A stretch of DNA of 64,000 nt from Bacteroidota bacterium (GCA_009773515.1 WSXX01000027.1:1-64000), one strand, 5' to 3'. Positions 27,055-35,188 are shown, counted from the first letter of the stretch. Numbers and translations are program-made. Notes: a model not told the origin generated them from the sequence alone.

Positions 27055-28032
27055 CTACAAGCTATTGTGAAAATAAAAACCAAGAGTTACATTGTTGATA
27101 ATGTTTGGTTTAAGGCTGATTCGGTAATCATACATTACTTTGGTACGCATACTTAACCTGAAGTACTTCAGGAAAATAAAGTGAAAAGCCTGATTTATAT
27201 CAAAACCATAACGATATATTAGCTTCAGGTCGTCTTTTATCACTCTGGCCTGGCTAAAATTTTCAAAATAGATATTTTTAGAAATCTTTTGCGTGGGAGC
27301 GGAAATGGTTAATGAAAACCCAAAGTCAAGTTTTTTCTTTTGCCCTTTCTCAAGCCCATACAGATAATCAGTTTGCAGAATATCATAGTATTTCTGGTTT
27401 TTCATAATCGTACTCATCCCATTTACAAGGCCCAGTTCAATGGAAATACCTTTGCCTGTGTATCTCATTCCTGCCGAAATTATGCGATAACCCGGCGATT
27501 TGTGTGACGATTTTGGGGTAGCTATTGTTTTACCGGTACTATCTAATGAATAAAAGAATTGGTTATAATACTGGCTGCGGGACATGAACATAAAATTTGC
27601 CGCAAACTTGGAGTTGGCCAGCCGGTAGGATAAGGAGTTTTTTATATTATACTGGTCAGCCTGAATAATTGCAATACTGTCGAAATACTTCATTATTCCG
27701 AAATCGGTAGTGTAAAGTAAGTTATAAGAAAATTTCCTGAAATAAAGATCGCCTGCTAAGGTAACATTGTAATAGAAGTAAAAATTTCCTTTATCATTTT
27801 TATTTTTACTGTTTAAGAGCTGCGTAAGCGCAAAGGAAGAATAAAAATCAGCCATATAATGGTATTTTAACTGCTTGTTCTGCAGTTTTTTTGCAAGTTC
27901 TGTTGAATCGGATATCGAATCTGTTTGCCCCTGGCAAACAATAGGGCTAATAAACATGAGAATTGCAAAAATAATAATGAAAACGGCTTTAGCTTTCAAT
28001 AACCAATATATGTTATATTTTGCTAAAGCCAT
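27055..28032 (-). CDS. Putative outer-membrane beta-barrel protein, 325 aa
   Basis: The start ATG at 28032 gives MALAKYNIYWLLKAKAVFII, a long signal peptide ending near FISPIVCQGQ. An upstream in-frame TTG is less likely. The mature protein is rich in alternating aromatic/polar strands typical of outer-membrane barrels (NFYFYYNVTLAGDLYFRKFS, SLSYRLANSKFAANFMFMSR, YRISAGMRYTGKGISIELG). The organisation resembles Bacteroidota DUF3078-type barrels, but the match is not certain. Its function is unknown. It follows the small secreted-protein gene at 28085-28516 on the same strand and may share its transcript. Confidence 0.7.
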   Translation of the reverse strand: MALAKYNIYWLLKAKAVFIIIFAILMFISPIVCQGQTDSISDSTELAKKLQNKQLKYHYMADFYSSFALTQLLNSKNKNDKGNFYFYYNVTLAGDLYFRKFSYNLLYTTDFGIMKYFDSIAIIQADQYNIKNSLSYRLANSKFAANFMFMSRSQYYNQFFYSLDSTGKTIATPKSSHKSPGYRIISAGMRYTGKGISIELGLVNGMSTIMKNQKYYDILQTDYLYGLEKGQKKKLDFGFSLTISAPTQKISKNIYFENFSQARVIKDDLKLIYRYGFDINQAFHFIFLKYFRLSMRTKVMYDYRISLKPNIINNVTLGFYFHNSL

Positions 28033-28084
28033 TGGTATATAAGTCTTTACCAATCCTGATGAACTTTATTTATCTGGCAACACT

Positions 28085-28516
28085 TTATAGTGAAATTACA
28101 ATTTCGTAAGTGCCGTTTTTCTCCAATAGATTATATTGCCCCTTTTTTATGTTAATATCTGCTGTAGCTTTAAGCATGGTTTTAACATCATCGGGAAGCA
28201 CAAAATCTTCTTCAAGTACAACAGTACTTTTGTTTTGAAAATACTGTAACATTGCAGGGTTTTTCTGAGCTATCTCGGTTTGGGCAATTGTTACAACAAA
28301 AATGCGCTGCTCAGCATCGTATTTAAACCTACAGTACATTTCGCCTTTGGGAGAGGTTGACTGGTCGGTTGCCATTTTGCAAAAGCCAAAGCCCGAGCAA
28401 CTTGAGCTGGATTTCTTACCAAAAGTAATTGTTCCGGTGCCTTCAATGGGGGCAGTAAAGCCCGATAAGGCAAACAGAAAGCTAATTGCCAATGTTAAAA
28501 AAGTGGTTGTTTTCAT
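28085..28516 (-). CDS. Small exported protein, 143 aa
   Basis: The signal peptide is MKTTTFLTLAISFLFALSGFTA. Close to the mature N-terminus lies KKSSSSCSGFGFCKMA, a CxxxxxC pair that could form a disulfide or bind a ligand. A single domain of about 100 residues follows (FVVTIAQTEIAQKNP, VVLEEDFVLPDDVK). A similar CSGFGFC-type leader occurs in several small Bacteroidota secreted proteins, from memory. It is 200 bp downstream of the thioredoxin-like gene and 52 bp upstream of the barrel-protein gene. No function can be given. Confidence 0.72.
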   Translation of the reverse strand: MKTTTFLTLAISFLFALSGFTAPIEGTGTITFGKKSSSSCSGFGFCKMATDQSTSPKGEMYCRFKYDAEQRIFVVTIAQTEIAQKNPAMLQYFQNKSTVVLEEDFVLPDDVKTMLKATADINIKKGQYNLLEKNGTYEIVISL

Positions 28517-28716
28517 GGTGTTTGGTTGTTTTGTGTTAAAAAATGTAGAAGGGGGCGATATTAATGTAACAGAACTGGTTCAATTAAAAGGAATTACAAA
28601 AAAGTAATGCAAATAGACCCATATAACATAGGCAAACGAAATCCAATGTGTATTTCATTTTTACCTTTGCAAAAGAGTTCCGGCAAACCTGCATTGCTTT
28701 AAACATAGGGCAGATG

Positions 28717-29994
28717 TTATTTATCATTTCTTTTCATTTCAAACTCAATTTTTTCAAGTAGTTCGGTTATTTCTGCATAGTCTTCATTGTTTTCTTTTGC
28801 AAGTTGGATAGCATATAAAACATCAGAATGTGCAGAAACCATATCTAACAATTTGAATTTTATGTATGCACTAATGTAATAATTATGAGAACTTTCATTT
28901 AAAAATATTGCTTGTTTAATCCAATCTTCTGCCTGCATTAATTTTGTGGAATCACTGAAATAGGAAGAATAATACCATGCATTATTCCTTAGGAGTTTTT
29001 CATTATTTATAATTAATTTATTGTATTCTTCAATACTTTTAGTATATTTTGTGGAGTTTCTATTGTGATCGAAAAAAAATATTTCTAAACTTTTTGAATA
29101 GAAATCCGGCAATTCAAATATTATTATAGGATTTTCATTTTCTTCATTATAGATTTCATATTCTCTATTGCTATAAGTTGAGATTTTGGGTAAAGAATTG
29201 AAAAAATTTATAGAGTCATTGATTTTAGCAAGCGATAATAGGCAATTATTTAAAATAAATGCTTGACGAGATATTACTTGTATTGAATCAAAATATTTGA
29301 AATAGAGTTCACTTTGTTCAAAAATGCTATTGTATGCCTTAGAGTTATAACGTATTAAGCATTTGTTATTAAATATACTATACATGTAAATAAAACGCAA
29401 AACATCATATGTAATTAGATCGGTAGAATCTAAAGATTCAATATATCTATTAAAGAGTACAGAATCTAATTCAAAAGTATTAATTGCTATTGAACAGTAA
29501 TCACGTAAAAAATCTTTATTAGTTATACCAGATTCAAACATATTTTTATACCAAGTATAAGATTTTGTTAATGAATTATGATCAATTTTTAATAATTGTA
29601 GCAATTCATATTTTTCAATGTAACCAGACACCTTATGTACTATTTGATTATTTGTGTCTAGAATAATTAGAGTTGGATATATGTGAATATTATAGAAGTC
29701 ATTGACTAATGATTTACCATTTACTATTCCATTGATTTTGTATGCTTTATAATTTTTCAAAACGAAACTTGCTATAGTCGAATCTTGAAATGTTTCAACT
29801 TCAATTTTTTTGCAAACACCACACCCACTAAAGAAGAAATATAGCAAGACAGGTTTATCTTGCTTTTCATCGATAATTGTTTGGACTTCAGTCCAACTCA
29901 AAGGTGTAAAATTTACTTGCGAAAAAGAAAGCAGAGGTAAATTAAATATAAGAACCAGAACTATTGCTGGCAAGTTCATCGTTTTTTTCATCAT
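28717..29994 (-). CDS. Exported thioredoxin-fold protein with helical C-terminal region
   Basis: 425-aa protein with signal MMKKTMNLPAIVLVLIFNLP and a thioredoxin-like domain (residues of about 30-145). The active-site motif is FFSGCGVCKKIEVETF, a CxxC redox pair, followed by the cis-Pro-type strand IYPTLIILDTNN. The remaining 270 residues are helical, perhaps TPR-like (ISAYIKFKLLDMVSAHSDV). The family (thioredoxin_7-like) is usually periplasmic and reduces or oxidises disulfides. Its ATG overlaps the stop of the upstream lipoprotein gene (ATGA), so the two are translationally coupled. The protein encoded two genes upstream has 12 cysteines, a plausible partner by context. Confidence 0.82.
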   Translation of the reverse strand: MMKKTMNLPAIVLVLIFNLPLLSFSQVNFTPLSWTEVQTIIDEKQDKPVLLYFFFSGCGVCKKIEVETFQDSTIASFVLKNYKAYKINGIVNGKSLVNDFYNIHIYPTLIILDTNNQIVHKVSGYIEKYELLQLLKIDHNSLTKSYTWYKNMFESGITNKDFLRDYCSIAINTFELDSVLFNRYIESLDSTDLITYDVLRFIYMYSIFNNKCLIRYNSKAYNSIFEQSELYFKYFDSIQVISRQAFILNNCLLSLAKINDSINFFNSLPKISTYSNREYEIYNEENENPIIIFELPDFYSKSLEIFFFDHNRNSTKYTKSIEEYNKLIINNEKLLRNNAWYYSSYFSDSTKLMQAEDWIKQAIFLNESSHNYYISAYIKFKLLDMVSAHSDVLYAIQLAKENNEDYAEITELLEKIEFEMKRNDK

Positions 29995-30395
29995 TTACAA
30001 ATTTGATCATTTACAAATTTGAAGAACAAAGTATCTGTTCTCGTAATATTAGTTAAAACCATTAATTTCATATTCTCGACATTAATATGTAGTGTATCAA
30101 GGATTGAGTCATACCCTATAATTATTATTGAATCTGAATTATTTGGTATTAATTCTCCTGAAAGAAAGACCGAATCATTTGTGCTCCAAGATATCTTTTT
30201 TCCATTGAAGTTCAGAAAAACCGTATTATATTTATCTAATGAATCACTTTTAGATCCCAAAAGTAAATAACTCAAAGGAATATGATTTGCAGAGTATCTG
30301 TAGAGTTCCCAAGTTCCATTGTAACATTTTTCTTGGTTTCTACAACTCATAATAAAAGTTGTCATTACAACAATAAATAAAAGAAAACGTTTCAT
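29991..30395 (-). CDS. Small putative lipoprotein, 134 aa
   Basis: The N-terminus MKRFLLFIVVMTTFIMSC is a lipoprotein signal with Cys18. The mature part begins RNQEKCYNGTWELYRYSA, reminiscent of lipocalin-like small domains (GTWELYR... strands ... TLHINVENMKLMVL). That would suggest a small beta-barrel ligand binder, held loosely. The stop codon overlaps the ATG of the thioredoxin-like gene. It is preceded by the Cys-rich protein gene 66 bp upstream, so the three probably form one operon. Confidence 0.75.
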   Translation of the reverse strand: MKRFLLFIVVMTTFIMSCRNQEKCYNGTWELYRYSANHIPLSYLLLGSKSDSLDKYNTVFLNFNGKKISWSTNDSVFLSGELIPNNSDSIIIIGYDSILDTLHINVENMKLMVLTNITRTDTLFFKFVNDQICK

Positions 30396-30461
30396 AAAAA
30401 AAATTTATAAAAATTTCCGGGCCAAAAGTTACCTGTCAACCCAGAAATTTTTCAAGTTATA

Positions 30462-31265
30462 TTAATATTGGTATTGTCTTGTAGAAGAGCTTGGGGAATT
30501 TAATGAACAAGTTCCACTACAATTACCTTCACAAGAATAAATTTTGTAACCAAATGCACCATTTGAAGTTACACTACAACTCCCTTGTGTACAAGAACAA
30601 CTATATTTCTTTGAAGAATTAGAAATATTCATTGATTTGGCGGTTTCTTCTGATAAAATAATCAAGGCACCTCTGCCCATAATATTAACCGCTACAAAAA
30701 CATATCCATCTGGAGCTTGGTATTCTGAGTTTGAGATTTTGATTGCTTCAGGAGGAGCCACTCCTTTGTATACATTGGAAAAGAAAGACGATAATGAGGA
30801 GTTGACAGATTGAAAATCTAACATCTCACCAAAGAATGAAGGTAGTTCAGCATACTGCTTCAGTAAATTTACACCAACTTTCGTGTTGATAAAGCCTCCC
30901 TTTTCGAATGATAAAGATCTATTGTTTGCTGTGGTTGAACCAGTGCAATTAGTACAACCATTTTCAAAATTGCATCCTGATGTTGAAGCACCGCCTGGCC
31001 CAGAAGCAATGTAAGGTTTACAACCACCAGAAGCAGATGTACAATCACAAGAAACTGACACCTGTCCAGTGGCAGAAGAAACACGTCCATTAGAAGTAAG
31101 TCCAACGTAAACAAAGCCAGCAGGGGGAGTGACTTGAATAACATTTTCAATTACGTTTGTCGTGGAACCTTCAGGAATCCATAATACTCCATTAATTTGA
31201 GAGTATCCGAAAACTCCGAGTGTTGTTAAGAAGATTGTAGTAATAAATTTTCCATAACTATTCAT
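30462..31265 (-). CDS. Secreted protein with duplicated six-cysteine module, 267 aa
   Basis: The signal peptide is MNSYGKFITTIFLTTLGVFGYSQ. The protein contains two copies of one module. Copy 1 starts near residue 46 with TPPAGFVYVGLTSNGR and has cysteines at 73, 75, 82, 98, 104 and 107. Copy 2 starts near 183 with QAPDGYVFVAVNIMGR and has cysteines at 223, 225, 230, 245, 249 and 253. Both follow CxC-x4/6-C-x14/15-C-x3/5-C-x2/3-C, which points to disulfides or metal binding. Similar single-module Cys-rich secreted proteins exist in Bacteroidota, as I recall, without known function. It is the first gene of the unit with the lipoprotein and thioredoxin-like genes. Confidence 0.8.
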   Translation of the reverse strand: MNSYGKFITTIFLTTLGVFGYSQINGVLWIPEGSTTNVIENVIQVTPPAGFVYVGLTSNGRVSSATGQVSVSCDCTSASGGCKPYIASGPGGASTSGCNFENGCTNCTGSTTANNRSLSFEKGGFINTKVGVNLLKQYAELPSFFGEMLDFQSVNSSLSSFFSNVYKGVAPPEAIKISNSEYQAPDGYVFVAVNIMGRGALIILSEETAKSMNISNSSKKYSCSCTQGSCSVTSNGAFGYKIYSCEGNCSGTCSLNSPSSSTRQYQY

Positions 31266-31459
31266 AGTTCATTTTTTTTAAACATTACTATATCATCAAT
31301 AATAGATGAATTTTTCCACTCTCGCAGTCAATTAGTTGCGTATATGTACGCCATAACCATCGCCAGTTCATTCTTCTTACTTTACACACCAAAACCGGAT
31401 AAAATGAGTAAACTCAACCCTTTTATATGCATTAAATGCATAAATAACCAAACAGCGGA

Positions 31460-31490
31460 TTGACTTCCTGTTTAATTTTGTATATCTTTG
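31460..31490 (+). promoter_or_regulatory. Strong plus-strand promoter of the candidate sRNA
   Basis: TTGAC (TTG at 31460-31462) and TATCTTTG (31483-31490) are separated by 20 bp, a near-ideal Bacteroidota promoter. No plus-strand gene follows it within the gap. The DNA it would transcribe ends in a terminator-like hairpin about 75 bp on. Confidence 0.7.
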
Positions 31491-31491
31491 C

Positions 31492-31568
31492 AGAGCCTCT
31501 CATTGGTTTTGGTTAATACTGGTTTATCGCTTATTCTGGTAATCGGCCCCAATCGGAGGCTTTTTCTA
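31492..31568 (+). ncRNA. Candidate small RNA of about 75 nt
   Basis: It begins just after a strong promoter and is closed by a stem, agcctc-tc-attgg (31494-31506) with ccaat-cg-gaggct (31549-31561). That is 12 of 13 pairs counting one G-T wobble. The stem is followed by TTTTTCTATTTT. The 42-nt loop region (ggttaatact...ctggtaatcgg) is unpaired or partly paired. A second terminator-like hairpin (aaagg / ccttt, 31574-31590) follows. No known RNA family is recognised. The rest of the 427-bp gap 31266-31692 shows no gene, and the sRNA lies on the opposite strand to both neighbours. Confidence 0.55.
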
Positions 31569-31692
31569 TTTTCAAAGGTGGCTGGCCTTTATTTTAAAAA
31601 TGAATGGTTGTTAGATTACAATTTCATCCAAGTTTATTAACGCAAATATATGCAGTTAACTCCATACAAAACAGATGGAACTCCATAAATTT

Positions 31693-31902
31693 TCATTTAT
31701 TTTCACTTATCTGGTAATAGGTTCTTCGTCGGGTGCAATAGCCTATATTATGTCCATCTTCTCTTAAAAGAGCCAGATATTTCTCTGCTGTAGGTTTTGA
31801 AATACAAAGCCGCTCAGCCAATTGACTTGCAGTTCCGGTGTTTTGTTCGCTAATTAATGAAAGCAGGTAATCGAGTTTTTGCTTCTTATCAATGAATCGC
31901 AT
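31693..31902 (-). CDS. Small helix-turn-helix protein, 69 aa
   Basis: The 69-residue protein is one winged-helix/HTH module with the phrase ASQLAERLCISKPTAEKYLALLREDG (helix-turn-helix at about residues 24-49) and a wing YCTRRRTYYQ. It lacks any effector domain, so it is a stand-alone DNA-binding protein like those of the DeoR/HTH_11 type. It lies beside the candidate sRNA and near the palindromes controlling the DUF4143 unit, so it could be the repressor of either; that is inference. The start ATG at 31902 gives the natural domain start MRFIDKKQKLDYLLSLI. Confidence 0.8.
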   Translation of the reverse strand: MRFIDKKQKLDYLLSLISEQNTGTASQLAERLCISKPTAEKYLALLREDGHNIGYCTRRRTYYQISENK

Positions 31903-31950
31903 AATGGTGGTTTATTAAAAGGAGTAGATTATTTTGAATTAGTTCATAAA

Positions 31951-32075
31951 ACAGCGTGGCATACTGCCAACGCTGTACTCGAGGCCCGACCAAGAGCCCA
32001 TCCAACAACATTAAACAATAGCCACGCTTGGCGTGGCGTATTGCTCATTCTGTGAGATAGAAAATTTGGTCGGTT
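31951..32075. repeat. Structured intergenic region with nested inverted repeats
   Basis: Hairpin 1 pairs acagcgtggca with tgccaacgctgt (31951-31976). Hairpin 2 is gccacgc-ttg-gcgtggc (32021-32037), extended by caata/tattg. Outer arms ccgaccaa (31986-31993) and ttggtcgg (32067-32074) enclose hairpin 2. The motif gcgtggcrtaytgc occurs directly twice. It is probably an RNA or single-strand DNA fold. No gene is seen in the rest of the 422-bp gap 31903-32324. Confidence 0.65.
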
Positions 32076-32266
32076 TCATGTACAGAAAAAACTTTATGCT
32101 ATTTGGAATAATTATTTTCTTTAGAGCTTTTTATTTGTTGATTCTCCTTTCTTTTGGGTTTGTATATAATTATTTAAAGTCAGAATGCTGATTTTGTTTT
32201 ACAAAAATAGGTCGAATATCTTTAAAATCAAATCAACAGACAAAATTATAATTTATCTCGAATTTT

Positions 32267-32525
32267 AAATCTTTCCTGTGAATATCCGTTCCGATAGCCA
32301 GGATTGGTGTCATCTATGCTCTATTCAATACAAAAAACCAAACAACCACAATGGTATTTCGTTTCGGAAACCGATTGTTAATCTATCAAGGGCGAGGTAA
32401 GACTCAATTGGAAAAAATTCCGAAAAATAAATGGATCGGCTGATTATAATCAAATCGCTTTCTGATAAGATGTATTTTAGAAAATACAAATTCCTTAACA
32501 TTTTGTATTTTAGAAAATACAATTA
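32267..32525 (-). pseudogene. Internally deleted copy of the DUF4143 ATPase unit
   Basis: The last 24 codons of the ATPase (YLALDRLTIGFRNEIPLWLF then GFLY, stop at 32325) match the full gene at 25675-26877, with one residue changed. Its 3' flank to about 32267 is also similar. Then follow about 68 bp of unrelated sequence (32403-32470) and the two operator palindromes (32471-32488 and 32504-32521) with the original 33-bp spacing. All of the AAA domain is gone, so no ATPase can be made. The remaining open frame should not be called a gene. Confidence 0.8.
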
Positions 32526-32758
32526 CCTGAAGCTTATTACTTAATCGCATCGTTGAGCATCTGTTGCATCTATGTTCTCCTGGCACATAAACCCTGCGCC
32601 AAAAGGTCAGTTTTAATATACAAATCTACAACAGAATTGTTGAATTACTTTTTAATATGCATGATAATTTGAAATTTCATTTGAGATTATCATGATATTT
32701 TTTCTATGGAAAACAGTCGCGTCTAAGTCGCCTGTGATCTATCTGGAATTCATTTCAG

Positions 32759-32766
32759 TATATTTG
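32759..32766 (+). promoter_or_regulatory. -7 element, leaderless-type promoter of flavoprotein gene
   Basis: TATATTTG ends seven bases before the ATG at 32774, so transcription should start at or beside the start codon. No strong -33 element is visible. Confidence 0.5.
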
Positions 32767-32773
32767 CACACTT

Positions 32774-34012
32774 ATGCCAAAAGATTCAAATTTCCATACA
32801 ATTATTATTGGTGCCGGCCCTGCCGGACTATTCGCTGCGGCCAATATTCAGTCATCACAAACTTTGATTATCGAAAAAAAGGAATCGCCAGGGCGCAAAC
32901 TTTTAATCTCCGGCACCGGTCAATGCAATTTTACACATGCAGGATCAATGAGTGATTTCAAAAATCACTTTGGCGAGAATTATCAGTTTCTGAGCAAAGC
33001 CCTCAAGACATTTACAAATCAGGATGCCATTGAATTTTTCAAAGCCAAAGGAGTGAACTGCATTATCGATCCGAATGGAAAAGTATTCCCTGTATCGCTC
33101 AAAGCTGCTGATATTCTCAATGCATTGTTATTTTCGTGCCGCAACGCAGGCGCAGTGCTTCAGACCGGAAGCGGCGTTCTATCCATTCAAAAAGAGAACG
33201 ACAAATTTGTTGTGAACACCGATTCCGTTAGTTATACATCAGATTTTTTGATACTTGCAACCGGCGGAAAATCATATCCCACTACCGGCTCAACTGGCGA
33301 TGGATACCGGTTTGCAGCTTCACTTGGACACACAATTGTGGAGCCTCGTCCGGCACTTGCCCCGATAACTGTCAGCAATTATGAGCTTGCAGAATTGGCT
33401 GGAATAAGCTTTCAAAATATAGAAATCACTCAATGGAGAGACAATAAGAAACTCCGGACTTTCATTGGCGACATTGTGCTCACACATACCGGACTTTCAG
33501 GCCCGGGGATTCTTAATAATGCGCGCTATTTCATGCCTGGCGACGAACTGATGCTTAACTTCAGCAATGTACCTGAATCTGAATTTGAACAACAATTTGT
33601 CAGTCAGGCCAATAGTACAGGAAAAATGCCAATCTCCAGCTATATAAAAAATACCGGCATTCCAAAAAACCTGGCAAATTTTATTCTTTTAAAAGTTATC
33701 GGTAGTTTGACCAGACCTATGGCTGAAATATCAAAATTTCAACGAAAAACCCTCATTAACCATTGCTGCGCTTATCCATTCATCATCAGCCAGGTTGGCA
33801 GTTTTAAAACAGCCATGGCAACCGCCGGAGGGGTTGCGCTTCATGAAATCAACCCTTCAACCATGGAATCGCTGCTGGTTCCTAAGCTTTACTTTTGTGG
33901 TGAAGTAATGAATATTGACGGTGATACGGGCGGTTATAATATACAAGCGGCCATGTCAACGGCTTACCTTGCTGCGATGAATATTTCGAAGGCATCTGAA
34001 ACATTTTTTTAA
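32774..34012 (+). CDS. FAD-dependent oxidoreductase of the YhiN/HI0933 family
   Basis: 412-aa flavoprotein. The N-terminal dinucleotide-binding motif is IIIGAGPAGLFAA (about residues 10-22), followed by the family phrases KKESPGRKLLISGTGQCNFTH and LATGGKSYPTTGSTGDGYRF. The C-terminal phrase LYFCGEVMNIDGDTGGYNIQAAMS binds FAD. The family is widespread and mostly uncharacterised. Named relatives include BaiN, linked to bile-acid 7-dehydroxylation, but I do not infer that substrate here. The ATG is preceded within seven bases by a TATATTTG element. The gene is convergent with the DHODH-like gene, with hairpins in the 121-bp gap between them. Confidence 0.9.
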   Translation: MPKDSNFHTIIIGAGPAGLFAAANIQSSQTLIIEKKESPGRKLLISGTGQCNFTHAGSMSDFKNHFGENYQFLSKALKTFTNQDAIEFFKAKGVNCIIDPNGKVFPVSLKAADILNALLFSCRNAGAVLQTGSGVLSIQKENDKFVVNTDSVSYTSDFLILATGGKSYPTTGSTGDGYRFAASLGHTIVEPRPALAPITVSNYELAELAGISFQNIEITQWRDNKKLRTFIGDIVLTHTGLSGPGILNNARYFMPGDELMLNFSNVPESEFEQQFVSQANSTGKMPISSYIKNTGIPKNLANFILLKVIGSLTRPMAEISKFQRKTLINHCCAYPFIISQVGSFKTAMATAGGVALHEINPSTMESLLVPKLYFCGEVMNIDGDTGGYNIQAAMSTAYLAAMNISKASETFF

Positions 34013-34068
34013 ACCACATAGGCACATAGAACACATAGTTTAAATTTCTATGTACCTATGTGCCTAAG
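34013..34068. repeat. Inverted repeat of the cacatag type
   Basis: Ccacataggcacataga at the left folds back onto tctatgtacctatgtg at the right. It is related in pattern to units at 15611 (gccactaaggcacaaagac) and 44596 (gccaccaaatcacaaatgc). It sits between converging genes. Confidence 0.65.
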
Positions 34069-34074
34069 TGTACA

Positions 34075-34109
34075 AAAGAAAAAAGACCAACGATTTCCCG
34101 CTGGTCTTT
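34075..34109 (-). terminator. Intrinsic terminator, minus strand
   Basis: Stem aaagacca (34082-34089) / tggtcttt (34102-34109) with a 12-nt loop. On the minus strand it is followed by TTTTTCTTTTG. It ends the DHODH-like transcript. Confidence 0.8.
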
Positions 34110-34133
34110 CTGAAAAGTAGTCCCCTGAAAATG

Positions 34134-35120
34134 TTATTCTATCCCGGCAAAATGTTTCATAAACTGTACCCTTTCGTAGGCTCCGGGGTTTTCGGCTTTT
34201 TTAAAGCTCATTTTACCGACAAAATCCTCAATTTTTTCATAGCCATGTTGTTCCATCCACGCTTTTAACCCTGAATTCATTTCGTCAATTCTGTCGAATC
34301 CGTTTTTATAAAGTGTAGATGCAATCTGAACGGCTTTTGCGCCTGCGAGCAACTGTTTGATCAGCCCTTCGCTATCGTGAACACCTGTGGAAGCACAAAC
34401 ATCGCAATACACCCTATCGCTGAGCATGGCAACCCAACGCAGTGATGTGGAAATTTCTTCGGGTGTGCTGAAAACATTTGTGGCTACAACTTTCATGGTA
34501 TTGATGTTGATGTCGGGAGAATAAAACCGGTTGAACAACACCAGACCCTTGGCACCAGCCCATGAAAGCTTTAATGCCATTTTGGCGAGTCCTGAAAAAT
34601 AGTAGCTGATTTTTAATGCGATTGGAATGCTGATAAGCTTTTTAACTTCATCGAGAATGGCAAAATATACCTTTTCGTTATGCTCAGCCCCAAAAGATGG
34701 ATCACTCGGCATAATAAAAACATTCAACTCAAGCGCATCAGCACCAGCTTCCTCAATTTTTTTGGCAAAAGAAACCCATTCTTCCGAAGAAATGCAGTTT
34801 ATGCTGGCAATTATGGGAATTGATACCTCCTTTTTCGCTGTTCGGATCAGGTCAAGATACTCTGAAAGCCTGTGGTTCCGGCTGTAATTGGCAATATAAT
34901 CCTGAGCCTCGGGGTAAAGGTTTGCAGTAAGATCATGTGCCGAAGTATGAGCAATCTCATATTTGATCTGCTCTTCAAACAGCGACTTCAGCACCACTGC
35001 TCCGGCGCCTCGTGCAGCAAATTCCTTAATGTTATCAATTGAACTGGTTAGTCCGGAGCTGCCAATTATTACCGGGCTGCTGAGACTGAGACCCATATAG
35101 GTTGTTGCAATGTTTGCCAT
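34134..35120 (-). CDS. Dihydroorotate dehydrogenase-like flavoprotein
   Basis: 328-aa TIM-barrel FMN protein of the dihydroorotate dehydrogenase superfamily. Family phrases are YMGLSLSSPVIIGSSGLTSS (about residues 8-27), GAGAVVLKSLFEEQI, IPIIASINCISSEEW and the FMN-phosphate part GAKAVQIASTLYKNG. The usual PyrD catalytic Ser/Cys context is not clear: INCISSEEWV occupies that area. True PyrD proteins also have a different N-terminus. It is therefore better called DHODH-like, perhaps an amino-acid or pyrimidine-related dehydrogenase. It is cytoplasmic. TAAATTTG at 35181-35188 is a candidate promoter element. Confidence 0.85.
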   Translation of the reverse strand: MANIATTYMGLSLSSPVIIGSSGLTSSIDNIKEFAARGAGAVVLKSLFEEQIKYEIAHTSAHDLTANLYPEAQDYIANYSRNHRLSEYLDLIRTAKKEVSIPIIASINCISSEEWVSFAKKIEEAGADALELNVFIMPSDPSFGAEHNEKVYFAILDEVKKLISIPIALKISYYFSGLAKMALKLSWAGAKGLVLFNRFYSPDININTMKVVATNVFSTPEEISTSLRWVAMLSDRVYCDVCASTGVHDSEGLIKQLLAGAKAVQIASTLYKNGFDRIDEMNSGLKAWMEQHGYEKIEDFVGKMSFKKAENPGAYERVQFMKHFAGIE

Positions 35121-35180
35121 AATCAGGATTATTGAAGATTTATTTTAAAAAAAAGGCTTTCTCTCTCCTTTTTTCGCTAA

Positions 35181-35188
35181 CAAATTTA
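35181..35188 (-). promoter_or_regulatory. -7 element, DHODH-like gene
   Basis: TAAATTTG on the minus strand, about 60 nt before the ATG. A matching -33 is not seen. Confidence 0.4.

Noticed and set aside
31266-31692. A short leader peptide or riboswitch instead of an sRNA
   Set aside because: No plus-strand gene follows the terminator-like hairpin within the gap, so an attenuator has nothing to control in that direction.
32325-32522. A 65-aa open frame as a real gene
   Set aside because: Its end is the C-terminus of the DUF4143 ATPase and its start runs through the palindromes. It is a remnant of the deleted copy.
34134-35120. True PyrD (dihydroorotate dehydrogenase)
   Set aside because: The fold and FMN motifs fit, but the catalytic-base context and N-terminus differ. 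Called DHODH-like only.
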